Positions 15,982 through 24,576 are shown, numbered from the stretch's first letter. The stretch is 64,000 nucleotides of DNA from Bacillus sp. FJAT-22090 (GCF_001278755.1 NZ_CP012601.1:3844154-3908153), one strand, 5' to 3'. The notes: generated by a model not told the origin, from the letters alone. Numbers and translations: made by a program.

Positions 15982-16212
15982 TTTATGTAATTCATTAAAA
16001 GAATTAGAAGTTTCTTGCCCAGAATGTAATACTCGGATAAATGACTCAGGGAAGGTATCCGATTTTTAGATCCGTATGGACATTATAACGATGAAGAAAC
16101 TGTAAAAATGGGTGATGATTATCCGGATACTGCGAGGGATCAAATTTGTCCTCATCTGGTGGTCTGTAATAATTGTGGATACGATGTGGTGAAGTTTATA
16201 CAAGAAGAGTAA
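15982..16212 (+). pseudogene. 5'-truncated, frameshifted zinc-ribbon copy
   Basis: About 147 bases (from TTTATGTAATTC) are nearly identical to 14809-14955, then the sequence continues into the authentic family C-terminus ending CPHLVVCNNCGYDVVKFIQEE. It lacks a start and first cysteine pair, and it has one base fewer in the T-run of GATTTTTAGATCC, which breaks the frame relative to the first copy. Confidence 0.8.
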
Positions 16213-16220
16213 TTATAGTT

Positions 16221-16256
16221 AAGGCAACACCACTTTGGATGGTTGTTGCCTTTTAG
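16221..16256 (+). terminator. Terminator after zinc-ribbon remnant
   Basis: AAGGCAAC ... GTTGCCTT stem followed by TTAGAATT; moderate strength. It may also serve the convergent small ORF at 16259-16429. Confidence 0.65.
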
Positions 16257-16258
16257 AA

Positions 16259-16429
16259 TTAAAGCATTTTTGTATTATCGGTTTTATCTGTCGTTCTTTC
16301 TACTTTAGGTTTTATATGTTGTTTGGCGATATCAGGATTCATTTGTATCGTCGCAGCATCTAAATTATTATTCATTGCACCTTGATCATTGAACTGTTTT
16401 TCATTTTTGGGGCTTACATCATGTTTCAA
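16259..16429 (-). CDS. Small hydrophilic hypothetical protein
   Basis: 56-residue reading from a TTG at 16429 with GGAGGG eight bases upstream, ending at TAA 16259-16261. It is rich in Asn, Lys and Asp (MKHDVSPKNEKQFNDQGAMN...), without cysteines or hydrophobic stretches. I do not recognise the family; the strong ribosome site is the reason to list it. It converges on the zinc-ribbon remnant. Confidence 0.5.
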   Translation of the reverse strand: MKHDVSPKNEKQFNDQGAMNNNLDAATIQMNPDIAKQHIKPKVERTTDKTDNTKML

Positions 16430-16580
16430 GCTACTTTCCCTCCAATTTGATTCGACCTATACCTTAGTTTGCTCTTTAAAGTAGATATAATGTATAGATT
16501 AGGAAGAAACATTTTCAACTTGGTACTCAAGTGTAAAAAGTGGTAAAGTTTACATAATTGAGGGGAAGGAGAGGAATGGT

Positions 16581-16883
16581 ATTAGGACATTATTAGAGCT
16601 AGTACGAATTATTTTCATATTTTTTATCATCGGTGGCATTCTAGGTTATTTTTTTGAATCTATTTATGTTGAAATGGGCATTGATACTGAAAAATATGGT
16701 TGGTTGGTCTTTTTGGCTATTTTTCTTTTGATTTTCGTACTTTATAGAAATAAATTGCAATTTAGCGGATGGTATAAAGGAGCAGGTAGAAAAAAGTTGC
16801 CGAAAACAGTGTCTCAAATACTTTTATTTAGTGCAGTTTTTCTTTTAATATTACCGGCGATTCTAAGTATTTCAGTGAACTAG
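16581..16883 (+). CDS. Small membrane protein, probable ATT start
   Basis: 100-residue reading with three hydrophobic segments (about residues 8-27, 40-58 and 80-98) and a conserved-looking centre LYRNKLQFSGWYKG. The only in-frame ATG is at 16674, inside the coding block and without a ribosome site. Upstream codons from 16581 encode a further first membrane helix (IRTLLELVRIIFIFF), and AGGAGAGG lies six bases before the ATT at 16581, so ATT is the likely initiator. Alternatively a one- or two-base indel separates the real ATG at 16576 from the frame. Function unknown. Confidence 0.6.
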   Translation: MRTLLELVRIIFIFFIIGGILGYFFESIYVEMGIDTEKYGWLVFLAIFLLIFVLYRNKLQFSGWYKGAGRKKLPKTVSQILLFSAVFLLILPAILSISVN

Positions 16884-16900
16884 GTAGTGTGGACTTTATA

Positions 16901-16988
16901 TATAATGAGGGGAGAATCATACATAAAAAAAGACTAGATATACGAGTATCCAGTCTATAACTACAAACCGCAGAAAAGTGGTAGGTCT
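16901..16988 (+). repeat. Truncated type I antitoxin-RNA remnant
   Basis: Retains the TATAAT box, the hairpin AGACTAGATATACGAGTATC.. and ACAAACCGCAGAAAAG.., aligning with the antitoxin RNAs at 24050 and 28889. The -35 box is lost (AACTAG where the others have TTGATT/TTGAAT). Similarity stops within a few bases of the recombinase stop codon, and no toxin gene remains. Confidence 0.8.
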
Positions 16989-17645
16989 TTAAATTAAACC
17001 TTCTATCTCTTTATACTCTTTTAATCGTCTAAAGAAAGTCGCTTGAGTTAGAATGTCTTTACCATTAGCATCTTTTCCGTAATCTTCTATAAGTTGAGCA
17101 ACAGTGATTTTTCCGTCTGCCTTTATAAATTCCTTTACGGCTTTTTCATAAATCTTTTTATTAACGCTAGGACGACCGAATTTTACACCATTTTTCTTAG
17201 CTTCTTCTATTGCAGGTTTAGTCCGTTCAATAATAAAAGTCCGTTCCATTTCTGCTATTAAAGAAAGCATAGTCATAAGTGCTTTAGTCATTTGACCAGT
17301 TAAACTGTCTTCATTATCGTTTCTAGTATCTATATTTGCATCAAGAACGACTAAATGAATTTCTTTTTCTTTGAAGTATTCAACGATTGACATAACATCA
17401 ACCATAGAACGACCTAGACGGTCTAATTTATGAACAACTACTAAATCACCAGTTACAAGACGGTCTTTTAATCTATTCCATTCCGTGCGATTTTTAGCGT
17501 CTTTCCCACTCATTTTTTCCGAATAGATATTTTTAGGATCTACACCTGCTTTAGTTAGTGCCTCCACCTGCAATCCTAAATCTTGTTGAACTATGCTTAC
17601 TCTCGCATATCCATAAGTTGTCCCTGTTGTAATTTCGCTTGTCAT
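16989..17645 (-). CDS. Serine recombinase (resolvase family)
   Basis: 218-residue small serine recombinase. The catalytic Ser is residue 17 in YGYARVSIVQQDLGLQ; other active-site marks are VVVHKLDRLGRSM and EMERTFIIERTK, and a C-terminal DNA-binding segment begins at FGRPSVNKK. The length fits Tn3/Tn552-type resolvases and DNA invertases rather than large phage integrases. No transposase or partner gene flanks it, and I found no clear recombination site. Its 3' end abuts a broken toxin-antitoxin cassette, suggesting it entered with a small mobile segment. Confidence 0.92.
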   Translation of the reverse strand: MTSEITTGTTYGYARVSIVQQDLGLQVEALTKAGVDPKNIYSEKMSGKDAKNRTEWNRLKDRLVTGDLVVVHKLDRLGRSMVDVMSIVEYFKEKEIHLVVLDANIDTRNDNEDSLTGQMTKALMTMLSLIAEMERTFIIERTKPAIEEAKKNGVKFGRPSVNKKIYEKAVKEFIKADGKITVAQLIEDYGKDANGKDILTQATFFRRLKEYKEIEGLI

Positions 17646-17807
17646 GTTGAAATACCCGCCTCTTAAGTTTTTCGATTATTTAACCAATAAAACATTATAT
17701 CAAATGTCAAAGAATTTTTAGTGTGTAAAATTTTACATATAAAACAGTGTTCATCATTAAAAAGGTTTTATAGAAATTATGTGGAAGTAGTAAGTAGTTT
17801 GTAAAAG

Positions 17808-17942
17808 ATGGAAAATAAGTATAGAAAGTTTATACAACAAAATAGAGGCTCTAAGTTTACTATTAAAAAAGAAGTTCTATTTGTTTCAATCATAATATTC
17901 CTATTTATTTTGTTCAGTATATTGTCGGGCGAAGACTTTTGA
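17808..17942 (+). CDS. Small single-pass membrane protein
   Basis: 44-residue reading MENKYRKFIQQNRGSKFTIK.. with a basic N-terminal half and one hydrophobic helix (VLFVSIIIFLFILFSIL). The ribosome site is weak, so the call rests on composition and position, 37 bases before the next gene in the same direction. Function unknown. Confidence 0.4.
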   Translation: MENKYRKFIQQNRGSKFTIKKEVLFVSIIIFLFILFSILSGEDF

Positions 17943-17979
17943 CTTTCACGGGATAGTTGAAGGGAGAGGGAGAGAAAGA

Positions 17980-18366
17980 ATGAATACATTTACAATAGTA
18001 GGATTAGTGATTGCATTTACAATATTTCTATTTTTAACCCAGTTTTATTTGAAGAGAAGATTTAACATACACAAGTGGAAAGGGTTAACCTTTAAAGAGA
18101 GAAATAAGTATTCAATCGCAACCGAATTAGCGATATTTTTCTTATTTCTTTATAGTTATCTAAGTCTGAATGTCGAATCTATGAACTCGGCTTATTCGCC
18201 GATTGTTAGAACAAGTCCTATGTTCGGTCTGTTTTTTTTATTGAGCATAAAACGTGGGTTTGAAGAGTGGCTGTTAAATCGAGATCAGAAAGTATACTAC
18301 TTTGAATGGGTAGGCTCTCTTCTGATTATAGTAGCTTTTTTTATTATTTTTATAGGTGAGCGATGA
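17980..18366 (+). CDS. DUF4181-like membrane protein
   Basis: 128-residue integral membrane protein with four hydrophobic helices: N-terminal (residues 4-24), then after RRFNIHKWKGL, a pair around residues 48-85 and a last one at 108-125. It resembles the DUF4181 protein at 29595-29999 in length, topology and in the segment after the first helix (FNIHKWKGLTFKE versus FNIDKEKKEFFS), so I assign both to the same family. The ribosome site GGGAGAGGGAGAG is strong. Function unknown. A hairpin at 18371-18416 follows. Confidence 0.65.
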   Translation: MNTFTIVGLVIAFTIFLFLTQFYLKRRFNIHKWKGLTFKERNKYSIATELAIFFLFLYSYLSLNVESMNSAYSPIVRTSPMFGLFFLLSIKRGFEEWLLNRDQKVYYFEWVGSLLIIVAFFIIFIGER

Positions 18367-18370
18367 TATT

Positions 18371-18422
18371 AAGGTGACCTGCAAAGTCGGTTTGCACCGA
18401 TCTATTGGGTCACCTTAGTTTT
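18371..18422 (+). terminator. Terminator between convergent genes
   Basis: AAGGTGACC / GGTCACCTT stem with a long structured loop, then AGTTTT; it overlaps the end of the minus-strand regulator gene. Confidence 0.65.
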
Positions 18423-19870
18423 ATCTGCTGACGATAGGATAAAGGGCTACACTCATATTTCAACTTAAATACTTTGGAGAAATAATTCGCGTCATTAAAA
18501 CCAGTGGTAGATGCGATTTCACTGACGGATAGGTTCGTTTCCAATAAAAGCTGACTTGCATGGGAAAGCCGTTTTTTATTGACATACTGTTTAAAGGTAA
18601 TGCCTTTTGTTTTTGAAAAAAGCATACTTAAATAGCTGGCGCTAATGCCTAAGAATTCTGCCATTGTTTCTAGATTTAACTTGTTATCTGTATAGTAAAC
18701 ATCGATATAGTCTAGAGCAGCATTCACGTAGTCAAACTGGCCTTTTTCTTTTTGCAGAACGGCTTGATTCATCACATCCTGGCAGAAGAGGACGAATTCT
18801 TGGATGATCGTGTAGAGCACAGGGTGATTTAAAATAATATCAAATAGGCGATTGTATTTTTGCTCCAAATCTATCTTCTTTTCCATCTGGTATTTCAATA
18901 TGAAGCGCCTCACTTGAGCGAGTATGCTTGTTAAATGGATGCGAATGGAATCTGGCTGATAATACGTATCTATCGTGGAAATATTATATAAAAATTGTTT
19001 AATCATTTGCACATCATTTTGATCCAGGCTATTGATCCAAAGACGCTGCTGTTCAATCGTTAAAAAGGGATCAAAATTTGTATAGGTTGGATGCTGACTT
19101 ACTAAGAAAATCTGAGAGAAGCCGTTTTGGAAACGTAAATTTAATGATTCTCTCAATGCATTATACATCGTTTTAACGGATTGATTCGGCAAATCATAGA
19201 TGGCGATATTTAAATTTGCGTTGTACGTATTTGACCATTCTCGAATGATCGATTTTGCTTTTTTTAGTAACTCCTCCATAGACTCATCATTGGAAAACGC
19301 AACTACTCTCTTTGATAAAGCATAGAACGTAAAGTGCTTTTGTGATTGCAACCAATGAAAAAGTAACTCATTTTGCTCCAAAAATTCTGTTTCAATCATT
19401 AGGCAGAAATTAAATTCCTCTAATTGTATAGAGGTTTCCTCTAAGAATAACGCTCGGTACACCGAATTCTGCTCCCCAAGTGGAAGCATTTTTCCACTTT
19501 CGTTTAAAACCTGCCTCGTTGCATATGTTAGGTATTGCTTTAACAAATCTAAATCAAGTGGTTTAACAAGTAGTGTAAGTGCTCGTAAAGAAAGTGACTC
19601 TAGTGCAGTTTTAAATAGCGGCTCGGCTGTCATTGTGATGAGATGATGAGAATGAAGTGTTAGAACCTTCTTCAATTCATTTGCCTCATCCTGAGCTAGT
19701 AACTCGATCTCCAGTAAAATAATCTCTGGATTCTCTTTTTCTATCCACTTTATAGCCTCAACAATAGTTCCTGCCTCGAAAACAGATAAAATGTCTAATT
19801 GATATCGCTTGATAAACCAGTGGATTCCCGCTCGTTCGGTTTGGTCGCGATCGATTATTAATAGCTTCAT
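18410..19870 (-). CDS. Receiver-AraC regulator (YesN-type), probable hut regulator
   Basis: 486 residues: N-terminal receiver-like domain (1-120), a long central region (about 130-375) and a C-terminal AraC helix-turn-helix pair (NLETMAEFLGISASYLSMLF...; VSEIASTTGFNDANYFSKVFK). In the receiver the acidic pocket (IIDRD) and Lys (LLVKPLD) are present, but the phosphoacceptor position reads ILLEIEL, with Glu54 in place of Asp. That mimics a phosphorylated state, so control is probably not by a histidine kinase; none lies nearby. It is divergent from hutU across 170 bases and is the obvious candidate regulator of hutUI. I start it at 19870, not at the GTG four codons upstream. Confidence 0.88.
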   Translation of the reverse strand: MKLLIIDRDQTERAGIHWFIKRYQLDILSVFEAGTIVEAIKWIEKENPEIILLEIELLAQDEANELKKVLTLHSHHLITMTAEPLFKTALESLSLRALTLLVKPLDLDLLKQYLTYATRQVLNESGKMLPLGEQNSVYRALFLEETSIQLEEFNFCLMIETEFLEQNELLFHWLQSQKHFTFYALSKRVVAFSNDESMEELLKKAKSIIREWSNTYNANLNIAIYDLPNQSVKTMYNALRESLNLRFQNGFSQIFLVSQHPTYTNFDPFLTIEQQRLWINSLDQNDVQMIKQFLYNISTIDTYYQPDSIRIHLTSILAQVRRFILKYQMEKKIDLEQKYNRLFDIILNHPVLYTIIQEFVLFCQDVMNQAVLQKEKGQFDYVNAALDYIDVYYTDNKLNLETMAEFLGISASYLSMLFSKTKGITFKQYVNKKRLSHASQLLLETNLSVSEIASTTGFNDANYFSKVFKLKYECSPLSYRQQIKLR

Positions 19871-20048
19871 ATTGTTCCGCACCTGTCTTTTTTTATGATT
19901 TATTCAATTTGAATAAATAATTAATTATAATTACTTGTTTAAATTAATATAATTCCATGCAATATAAAGAAATTCCTCTTTTTTATAACTTTAATCCATA
20001 TACTTATTATTTTTAGAATTTTACAATTATAAAAAGGGAGTGATGGAT

Positions 20049-21719
20049 GTGGAAAATGTATTACAGAATATTAAAGCACCAACTGGAAGTCAGTTAACGT
20101 GTAAGGGATGGACTCAAGAGGCAGCAATGCGAATGCTTATGAACAACTTAGATCCGGAGGTAGCAGAAAATCCGGATGAGCTTGTTGTTTATGGGGGGAT
20201 TGGGAAGGCAGCTCGTAATTGGGAGAGCTACGCACAAATTATTGAGTCATTGAAAACGTTGGAAAATGATGAAACATTAATAGTGCAATCAGGTAAGCCT
20301 GTCGCAGTATTCCGCACGTATGAGCATTCACCAAGGGTATTAATTGCAAACTCTAATTTAGTGCCTGCATGGGCAAACTGGGAGCATTTTTATGAATTAG
20401 AAGATAAGGATTTAATGATGTATGGACAGATGACCGCTGGTAGCTGGATTTACATTGGTGCTCAAGGTATATTACAAGGTACTTATTTGAGCTTTGTAGA
20501 AGCTGGCAAGAAAGTGTTTGGCAATGCAGATTTACGTGGGAAATTGATTTTGACTGGCGGTATGGGAGGCATGAGTGGCGCTCAACCATTAGCAGGAAAA
20601 ATGGCGGGGGCAGTTATTCTAGTAGTAGAAGTAGATAAAAAACGTATTGAACGGAAGATAAAAGAAGGTTATTGCGATTATTTAGTAGAAGATTTAGACG
20701 AAGCATTAGAGTTGGCAAAGGCGCTCCAGGATAAGAAAGAACCCGCATCTATTGGACTTGTTGGAAACTGTGCAGATGTGTATCGAGAAATTTATGAACG
20801 AGACATTATACCAGATTTCGTAACGGATCAAACAAGTGCACATGATCCATTAAACGGATATATACCAAATCATATGTCCCTTGCAGAAGCACTACAATTA
20901 CGCAAAGATGATCCGAAATTATATGAGCAAAAGTCTAAACAAGCAATGGCAGACCATGTGCAGGCAATGCTTGATTTCCAAACATCAGGTGCAGAGGTAT
21001 TTGACTATGGAAACAACATCCGTAAGTATGCGCAAGAAATGGGCGTTAAAAATGCTTTTGATTTCCCAGGATTTGTACCTGCTTATATACGGCCATTATT
21101 CTGCGAAGGAAAAGGACCATTCCGTTGGGCTGCACTATCAGGTGATCCAGAGGATATTTATAAAACTGATGCACTGGCAAAAGAAATGTTTGCAGATGAT
21201 GAAGGGCTAGTGAACTGGATTAATATGGCGCAAAAAATGGTGAAGTGGCAAGGGCTTCCTGCACGTATTTGTTGGCTTGGTTATGGTGATCGTCATCGTT
21301 TTGCTTTAAAAGTAAATGAAATGGTCGCTTCAGGTGAACTAAAAGCGCCAATTGTTTTTGGGCGTGATCATTTAGACTCTGGCTCTGTTGCATCTCCTAA
21401 TCGTGAAACGGAAGGGATGAAGGATGGTTCGGATGCAGTTTCTGATTGGCCAATTTTAAATGCATTAGTGAATACAGCAGGTGGCGCAAGCTGGGTAAGC
21501 GTGCACCATGGTGGCGGAGTAGGCATGGGGTACTCCCAGCATGCTGGTCAAGTGCTCGTCGCTGATGGGACAGAGATGGCTGCAGAAAAAATTAATCGGG
21601 TATTAATATCAGACCCTGGTATGGGCATTGTGCGTCATGCAGATGCAGGCTATGATATCGCGATTAAAACGGCACAGGAAAAGAATGTTCAGATGCCAAT
21701 GTTAAAAACAAAAGGATGA
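20049..21719 (+). CDS. hutU: Urocanate hydratase HutU
   Basis: About 556 residues. Converts urocanate to imidazolone propionate, step two of histidine degradation, using bound NAD. Highly conserved stretches are [55 protein letters not shown] and [18 protein letters not shown]. Starts at 20040 (GTG), 20043 (ATG) and 20049 (GTG) are in frame; GGGAG at 20036-20040 favours 20049. It is followed six bases later by hutI. The gene for step one (hutH) and those for later steps are not in this window. Confidence 0.97.
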   Translation: MENVLQNIKAPTGSQLTCKGWTQEAAMRMLMNNLDPEVAENPDELVVYGGIGKAARNWESYAQIIESLKTLENDETLIVQSGKPVAVFRTYEHSPRVLIANSNLVPAWANWEHFYELEDKDLMMYGQMTAGSWIYIGAQGILQGTYLSFVEAGKKVFGNADLRGKLILTGGMGGMSGAQPLAGKMAGAVILVVEVDKKRIERKIKEGYCDYLVEDLDEALELAKALQDKKEPASIGLVGNCADVYREIYERDIIPDFVTDQTSAHDPLNGYIPNHMSLAEALQLRKDDPKLYEQKSKQAMADHVQAMLDFQTSGAEVFDYGNNIRKYAQEMGVKNAFDFPGFVPAYIRPLFCEGKGPFRWAALSGDPEDIYKTDALAKEMFADDEGLVNWINMAQKMVKWQGLPARICWLGYGDRHRFALKVNEMVASGELKAPIVFGRDHLDSGSVASPNRETEGMKDGSDAVSDWPILNALVNTAGGASWVSVHHGGGVGMGYSQHAGQVLVADGTEMAAEKINRVLISDPGMGIVRHADAGYDIAIKTAQEKNVQMPMLKTKG

Positions 21720-21725
21720 TGATAC

Positions 21726-23003
21726 ATGACTTTACTTATAAAAAATGCAAATCAAGTAATTACTCTAAAATCAACTAGTCAAACAGCAAGAACAGGAAAA
21801 GAAATGAGCGAGCTCCATATTATCGAAAACGGTTGTGTATTAATAGAAGGGGATCGAATTGTTGCAGTAGGTTCGAAGGAAAATCTTCAAGACCAATATG
21901 CAGATTTGATAGCACAAGCAGAAGTTATTGATGCTGCTGGAAAAGTGGTTATGCCAGGCTTAGTCGATGCGCACACACATCTAGTGTTTGGTGGTACTCG
22001 TGAAAATGAATTCCAAATGCGCTTAAATGGTGCAACCTATATGGAGATTATGAATGCGGGAGGTGGCATTCACGCAACGACGAAAAAAACGCGTGAATCA
22101 TCATTTGAGCATTTATATGAAAAAACATATGTGCATCTAAACGATTTCCTGAGACACGGTATAACAACAGTAGAAGCGAAAAGTGGCTACGGTTTAGATT
22201 GGGAGACCGAGGAAAAACAGCTACAAGTAGCGAAGAAACTGCAAGAGAATCATGTTATCGATGTGGTGAGCACATTTATGGGAGCTCATGCCATCCCATC
22301 TGAATATAAAGAAAATCCGGATGCATATGTGGACTTAATAATTAATGAAATGATTCCAAAAGTGGTAGAAGGAGAGCTTGCAGAATTCAATGATGTCTTT
22401 TGTGAAAAGGGTGTTTTCACTCCAGAACAATCACGCAAAATTTTATTGGCTGGTAAAGAGCATGGATTAATCCCAAAAATTCATGCAGATGAAATTGAAC
22501 CGTATGAAGGAGCAGAGCTAGCCGCAGAGGTAGGGGCAATTTCTGCAGAGCATTTATTAGTCGCATCTGATCAAGGGATACGTGACATGGCGAAGGCTGG
22601 AACGGTTGCGGTTTTATTACCTGGAACGGCATTCTTCTTAAAAGCCGCATCTGCAAGAGGGCGTTTGATGGTGGACGAAGGGGTGCCCGTCGCGATTTCT
22701 ACAGACTTTAATCCAGGCTCATCACCAACGATTTCTTTACCATTCATTATGAACTTAGCTTGTATGAACATGGGAATGACGATGGAGGAAGTGCTGACTG
22801 CCACAACGATTAATGCAGCGTACGCGATTAATCGTGGCCAGGAAATTGGTTCACTTGAGGCTGGAAAAAAGGCAGATGTGCTTATTTTGAATGTAGCGAA
22901 CTATCAGCAACTGCAATATTTCTACGGCATGAATCACACCCAAACAGTGATAAAAAATGGCGAAGTTGTAGTGGATAATGGAGTAATTATTGATCTTAAA
23001 TAG
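21726..23003 (+). CDS. hutI: Imidazolonepropionase HutI
   Basis: 425-residue amidohydrolase that opens imidazolone propionate to N-formimino-glutamate, step three of histidine degradation. The metal motif DAHTHLVFGGTRENEF (about residue 79) and later ligands in FMGAHA, KIHADEIEP and STDFNPGSSPT are all present. It lies directly downstream of hutU and ends the transcription unit; the likely terminator is at 23113-23160, beyond a short 20-bp tandem array. Length and motif order are those of Bacillus HutI. Confidence 0.97.
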   Translation: MTLLIKNANQVITLKSTSQTARTGKEMSELHIIENGCVLIEGDRIVAVGSKENLQDQYADLIAQAEVIDAAGKVVMPGLVDAHTHLVFGGTRENEFQMRLNGATYMEIMNAGGGIHATTKKTRESSFEHLYEKTYVHLNDFLRHGITTVEAKSGYGLDWETEEKQLQVAKKLQENHVIDVVSTFMGAHAIPSEYKENPDAYVDLIINEMIPKVVEGELAEFNDVFCEKGVFTPEQSRKILLAGKEHGLIPKIHADEIEPYEGAELAAEVGAISAEHLLVASDQGIRDMAKAGTVAVLLPGTAFFLKAASARGRLMVDEGVPVAISTDFNPGSSPTISLPFIMNLACMNMGMTMEEVLTATTINAAYAINRGQEIGSLEAGKKADVLILNVANYQQLQYFYGMNHTQTVIKNGEVVVDNGVIIDLK

Positions 23004-23010
23004 AAGTAAT

Positions 23011-23079
23011 TCCCGATAGAATGATTTATGACCGTATAAACTAAATTCTGTCCGTATAAATAGAAATGTGACCGTCCGT
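23011..23079 (+). repeat. 20-bp tandem array, CCGTATA core
   Basis: Cores CCCGATA, CCGTATA, CCGTATA and CCGTCCG at about 23013, 23032, 23052 and 23072. Same family and same strand as the array at 2614-2730. It lies between hutI and its terminator, so it is probably part of the hut mRNA 3' end. Confidence 0.8.
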
Positions 23080-23112
23080 TTTAGAAGAAAGTAAATAAAA
23101 ATGCAGACTAAT

Positions 23113-23160
23113 AAAACACCTGTAAAACGAGAGAAAAACTCAGCTTACAGGTGTTTTTTT
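23113..23160 (+). terminator. Terminator of hutUI
   Basis: AAAACACCTGTAA / TTACAGGTGTTTT stem followed by a T-run. Confidence 0.88.
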
Positions 23161-23353
23161 GAATTGCATAGAGTGAATCCAAATAGAAATTTTGAGGTCA
23201 AAAAATCGAGGCTATTTTTACAAATTCAAAGCATAAAATCAATCAACTTTTCTTTATTCCAAGATAAATTATTAGAAAAAATGTTTGCTTTTTGTATTTT
23301 TGGGGCAATACATAAATGGTGATTACTGATAACTTGTCATGGAGGGATTCACT

Positions 23354-24004
23354 TTGAAAATGAAAGTCATATTATTTACAGTAGTATTTATTTTTTCGTT
23401 TATTTCGGTAACGTATGCAGCAGAACCTATGGGTACTTTAACTGAGACTAAATCTAGTATAGAACGTTTCGACATAATGAAGGAGCATTTTGAAGATGCT
23501 TATGATAGGCAAGGAGCTTCAGAAGAATTACTTGAGCCAAAGGTATACATAGTGGAAGAAGGAGACAGTCTTTACGAGATTGCCATCGAACATAATGTGC
23601 CGTTAGATTCTCTGAAGGAATGGAATAATCTCACGGATCATACAATTCACCCGAAGGAAGAGCTCCTTGTAAGTAATGATCAACTAGCGAATTTTACAGA
23701 GCCTGCTTTAGCAGAGGGTGAAATGATTGTCACAGCAACGGCTTATACAGCATACTGTTACGGCTGCTCTGGCACAACCGCTTATGGGATCGATCTACGT
23801 GCCAACCCGGAAGAGAAAGTAATTGCGGTAGATCCAAGTATTATTCCACTTGGCACAAAGGTGTGGGTAGAAGGCTACGGTGAGGCGATTGCTGGTGATA
23901 CAGGTGGGGCAATTAAAGGAAAGCGAATTGACGTTTTCATTCCATCCTACGATCATGCAATCGAATGGGGAGTAAAAGAGATTAAGCTTAAAATTATCGA
24001 TTGA
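23354..24004 (+). CDS. Secreted LysM-3D domain protein
   Basis: 216 residues: signal peptide ending ISVTYA-A, a helical linker, one LysM peptidoglycan-binding domain (VYIVEEGDSLYEIAIEHNV..., about residues 60-105) and a C-terminal 3D domain (MIVTATAYTAYC..., three conserved Asp in YGIDLRANP, IAVDPSIIPLG and GDTGGAIKGKRIDVF). The 3D fold resembles the catalytic core of MltA-type lytic transglycosylases, and Bacillus YocH-like relatives are muropeptide-active. The TTG at 23354 has GGAGGG at the right spacing and is preferred to the ATG at 23339. A second copy lies at 26958-27728. The preceding 23161-23353 has no gene. Confidence 0.92.
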   Translation: MKMKVILFTVVFIFSFISVTYAAEPMGTLTETKSSIERFDIMKEHFEDAYDRQGASEELLEPKVYIVEEGDSLYEIAIEHNVPLDSLKEWNNLTDHTIHPKEELLVSNDQLANFTEPALAEGEMIVTATAYTAYCYGCSGTTAYGIDLRANPEEKVIAVDPSIIPLGTKVWVEGYGEAIAGDTGGAIKGKRIDVFIPSYDHAIEWGVKEIKLKIID

Positions 24005-24014
24005 TAGCGCACAG

Positions 24015-24043
24015 TTGATTGCGCTAATGATTCTGTATATAAT
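24015..24043 (+). promoter_or_regulatory. Promoter of antitoxin RNA 1
   Basis: TTGATT, 17-base spacer, TATAAT. The same arrangement and the same TCTGTATATAAT end occur in locus 2. Confidence 0.8.
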
Positions 24044-24049
24044 GAGCTT

Positions 24050-24187
24050 ATACACATACAATAAAAAAGACTGGATACGCGAATATCCAGTCCTACAACT
24101 GCAAACCGCAGAAAAGAGCGGTTGGTCCGGTTGAACGCTGAAATAATCGTCCGCGCCTTACCAGTGGGGGACGGTTATTTCTTTTTT
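24050..24187 (+). ncRNA. Antisense RNA antitoxin, type I locus 1
   Basis: Predicted transcript of about 138 bases from the promoter at 24015-24043 to an intrinsic terminator (AAATAATCGTCC / GGACGGTTATTT, then CTTTTTT, 24141-24187). Internal hairpins are GACTGGATA..TATCCAGTC (24069-24092) and ACCGC..GCGGT. It is convergent with the toxin mRNA and complementary to its whole 3' part, the arrangement of RatA/txpA and SR4/bsrG in B. subtilis. The first hairpin, read on the minus strand, is followed by TTTTTTATT and so terminates the toxin mRNA. Confidence 0.75.
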
Positions 24188-24282
24188 ACAAAGAAAATAA
24201 TCAGTGACACAACGATTGAAAAAGCTGCTATAAGTACAGCACTAAGCTGTATTAACAAACTGATTGTCTCGTATAACGTCAA
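24175..24282 (-). CDS. Type I toxin, small holin-like membrane peptide
   Basis: 35-residue peptide: short polar start, one hydrophobic helix (SLLIQLSAVLIAAFSIVVSL...FFV) and a KKK tail, the form of TxpA/BsrG-type membrane toxins annotated as putative holin-like toxins. The start is TTG at 24282, aligning with the ATG of locus 2 and eight bases from GGAGG; an upstream in-frame ATG at 24288 is only two bases from the ribosome site. An extended -10 promoter (TGGTATAAT) is at 24345-24350 on the minus strand. The ribosome site can pair with CACTTCCTTT upstream, suggesting translational blocking of the primary transcript. Confidence 0.85.
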   Translation of the reverse strand: MTLYETISLLIQLSAVLIAAFSIVVSLIIFFVKKK

Positions 24283-24576
24283 TGGCATCACCTCCTTCTA
24301 AAGGAAGTGACCAACCGCCCACCCTGCTATGCAATTGTTAATGTATTATACCATAATCACAACGATTGTTTAGAACTACAAACCAGGTCAGAAACCATTA
24401 TTGGTGTCTAACCTGGTTTTTTGTTACTTAAATTTGTTAAGGAAATTACTTTAAAATACAGGTTTTATTTAATTAAATTAAGAAGTTAAATAGTTTTTCT
24501 TTAAATATTATCGAAATTCCTTTAAGTAATTTATTATTTTTAAGTGAATAGTTATAATTACTTAAAAGGGGTTGGG

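Noticed and set aside
16989-17645. Complete transposon carrying the resolvase
   Set aside because: No transposase gene, no terminal inverted repeats and no target duplication found around the recombinase.
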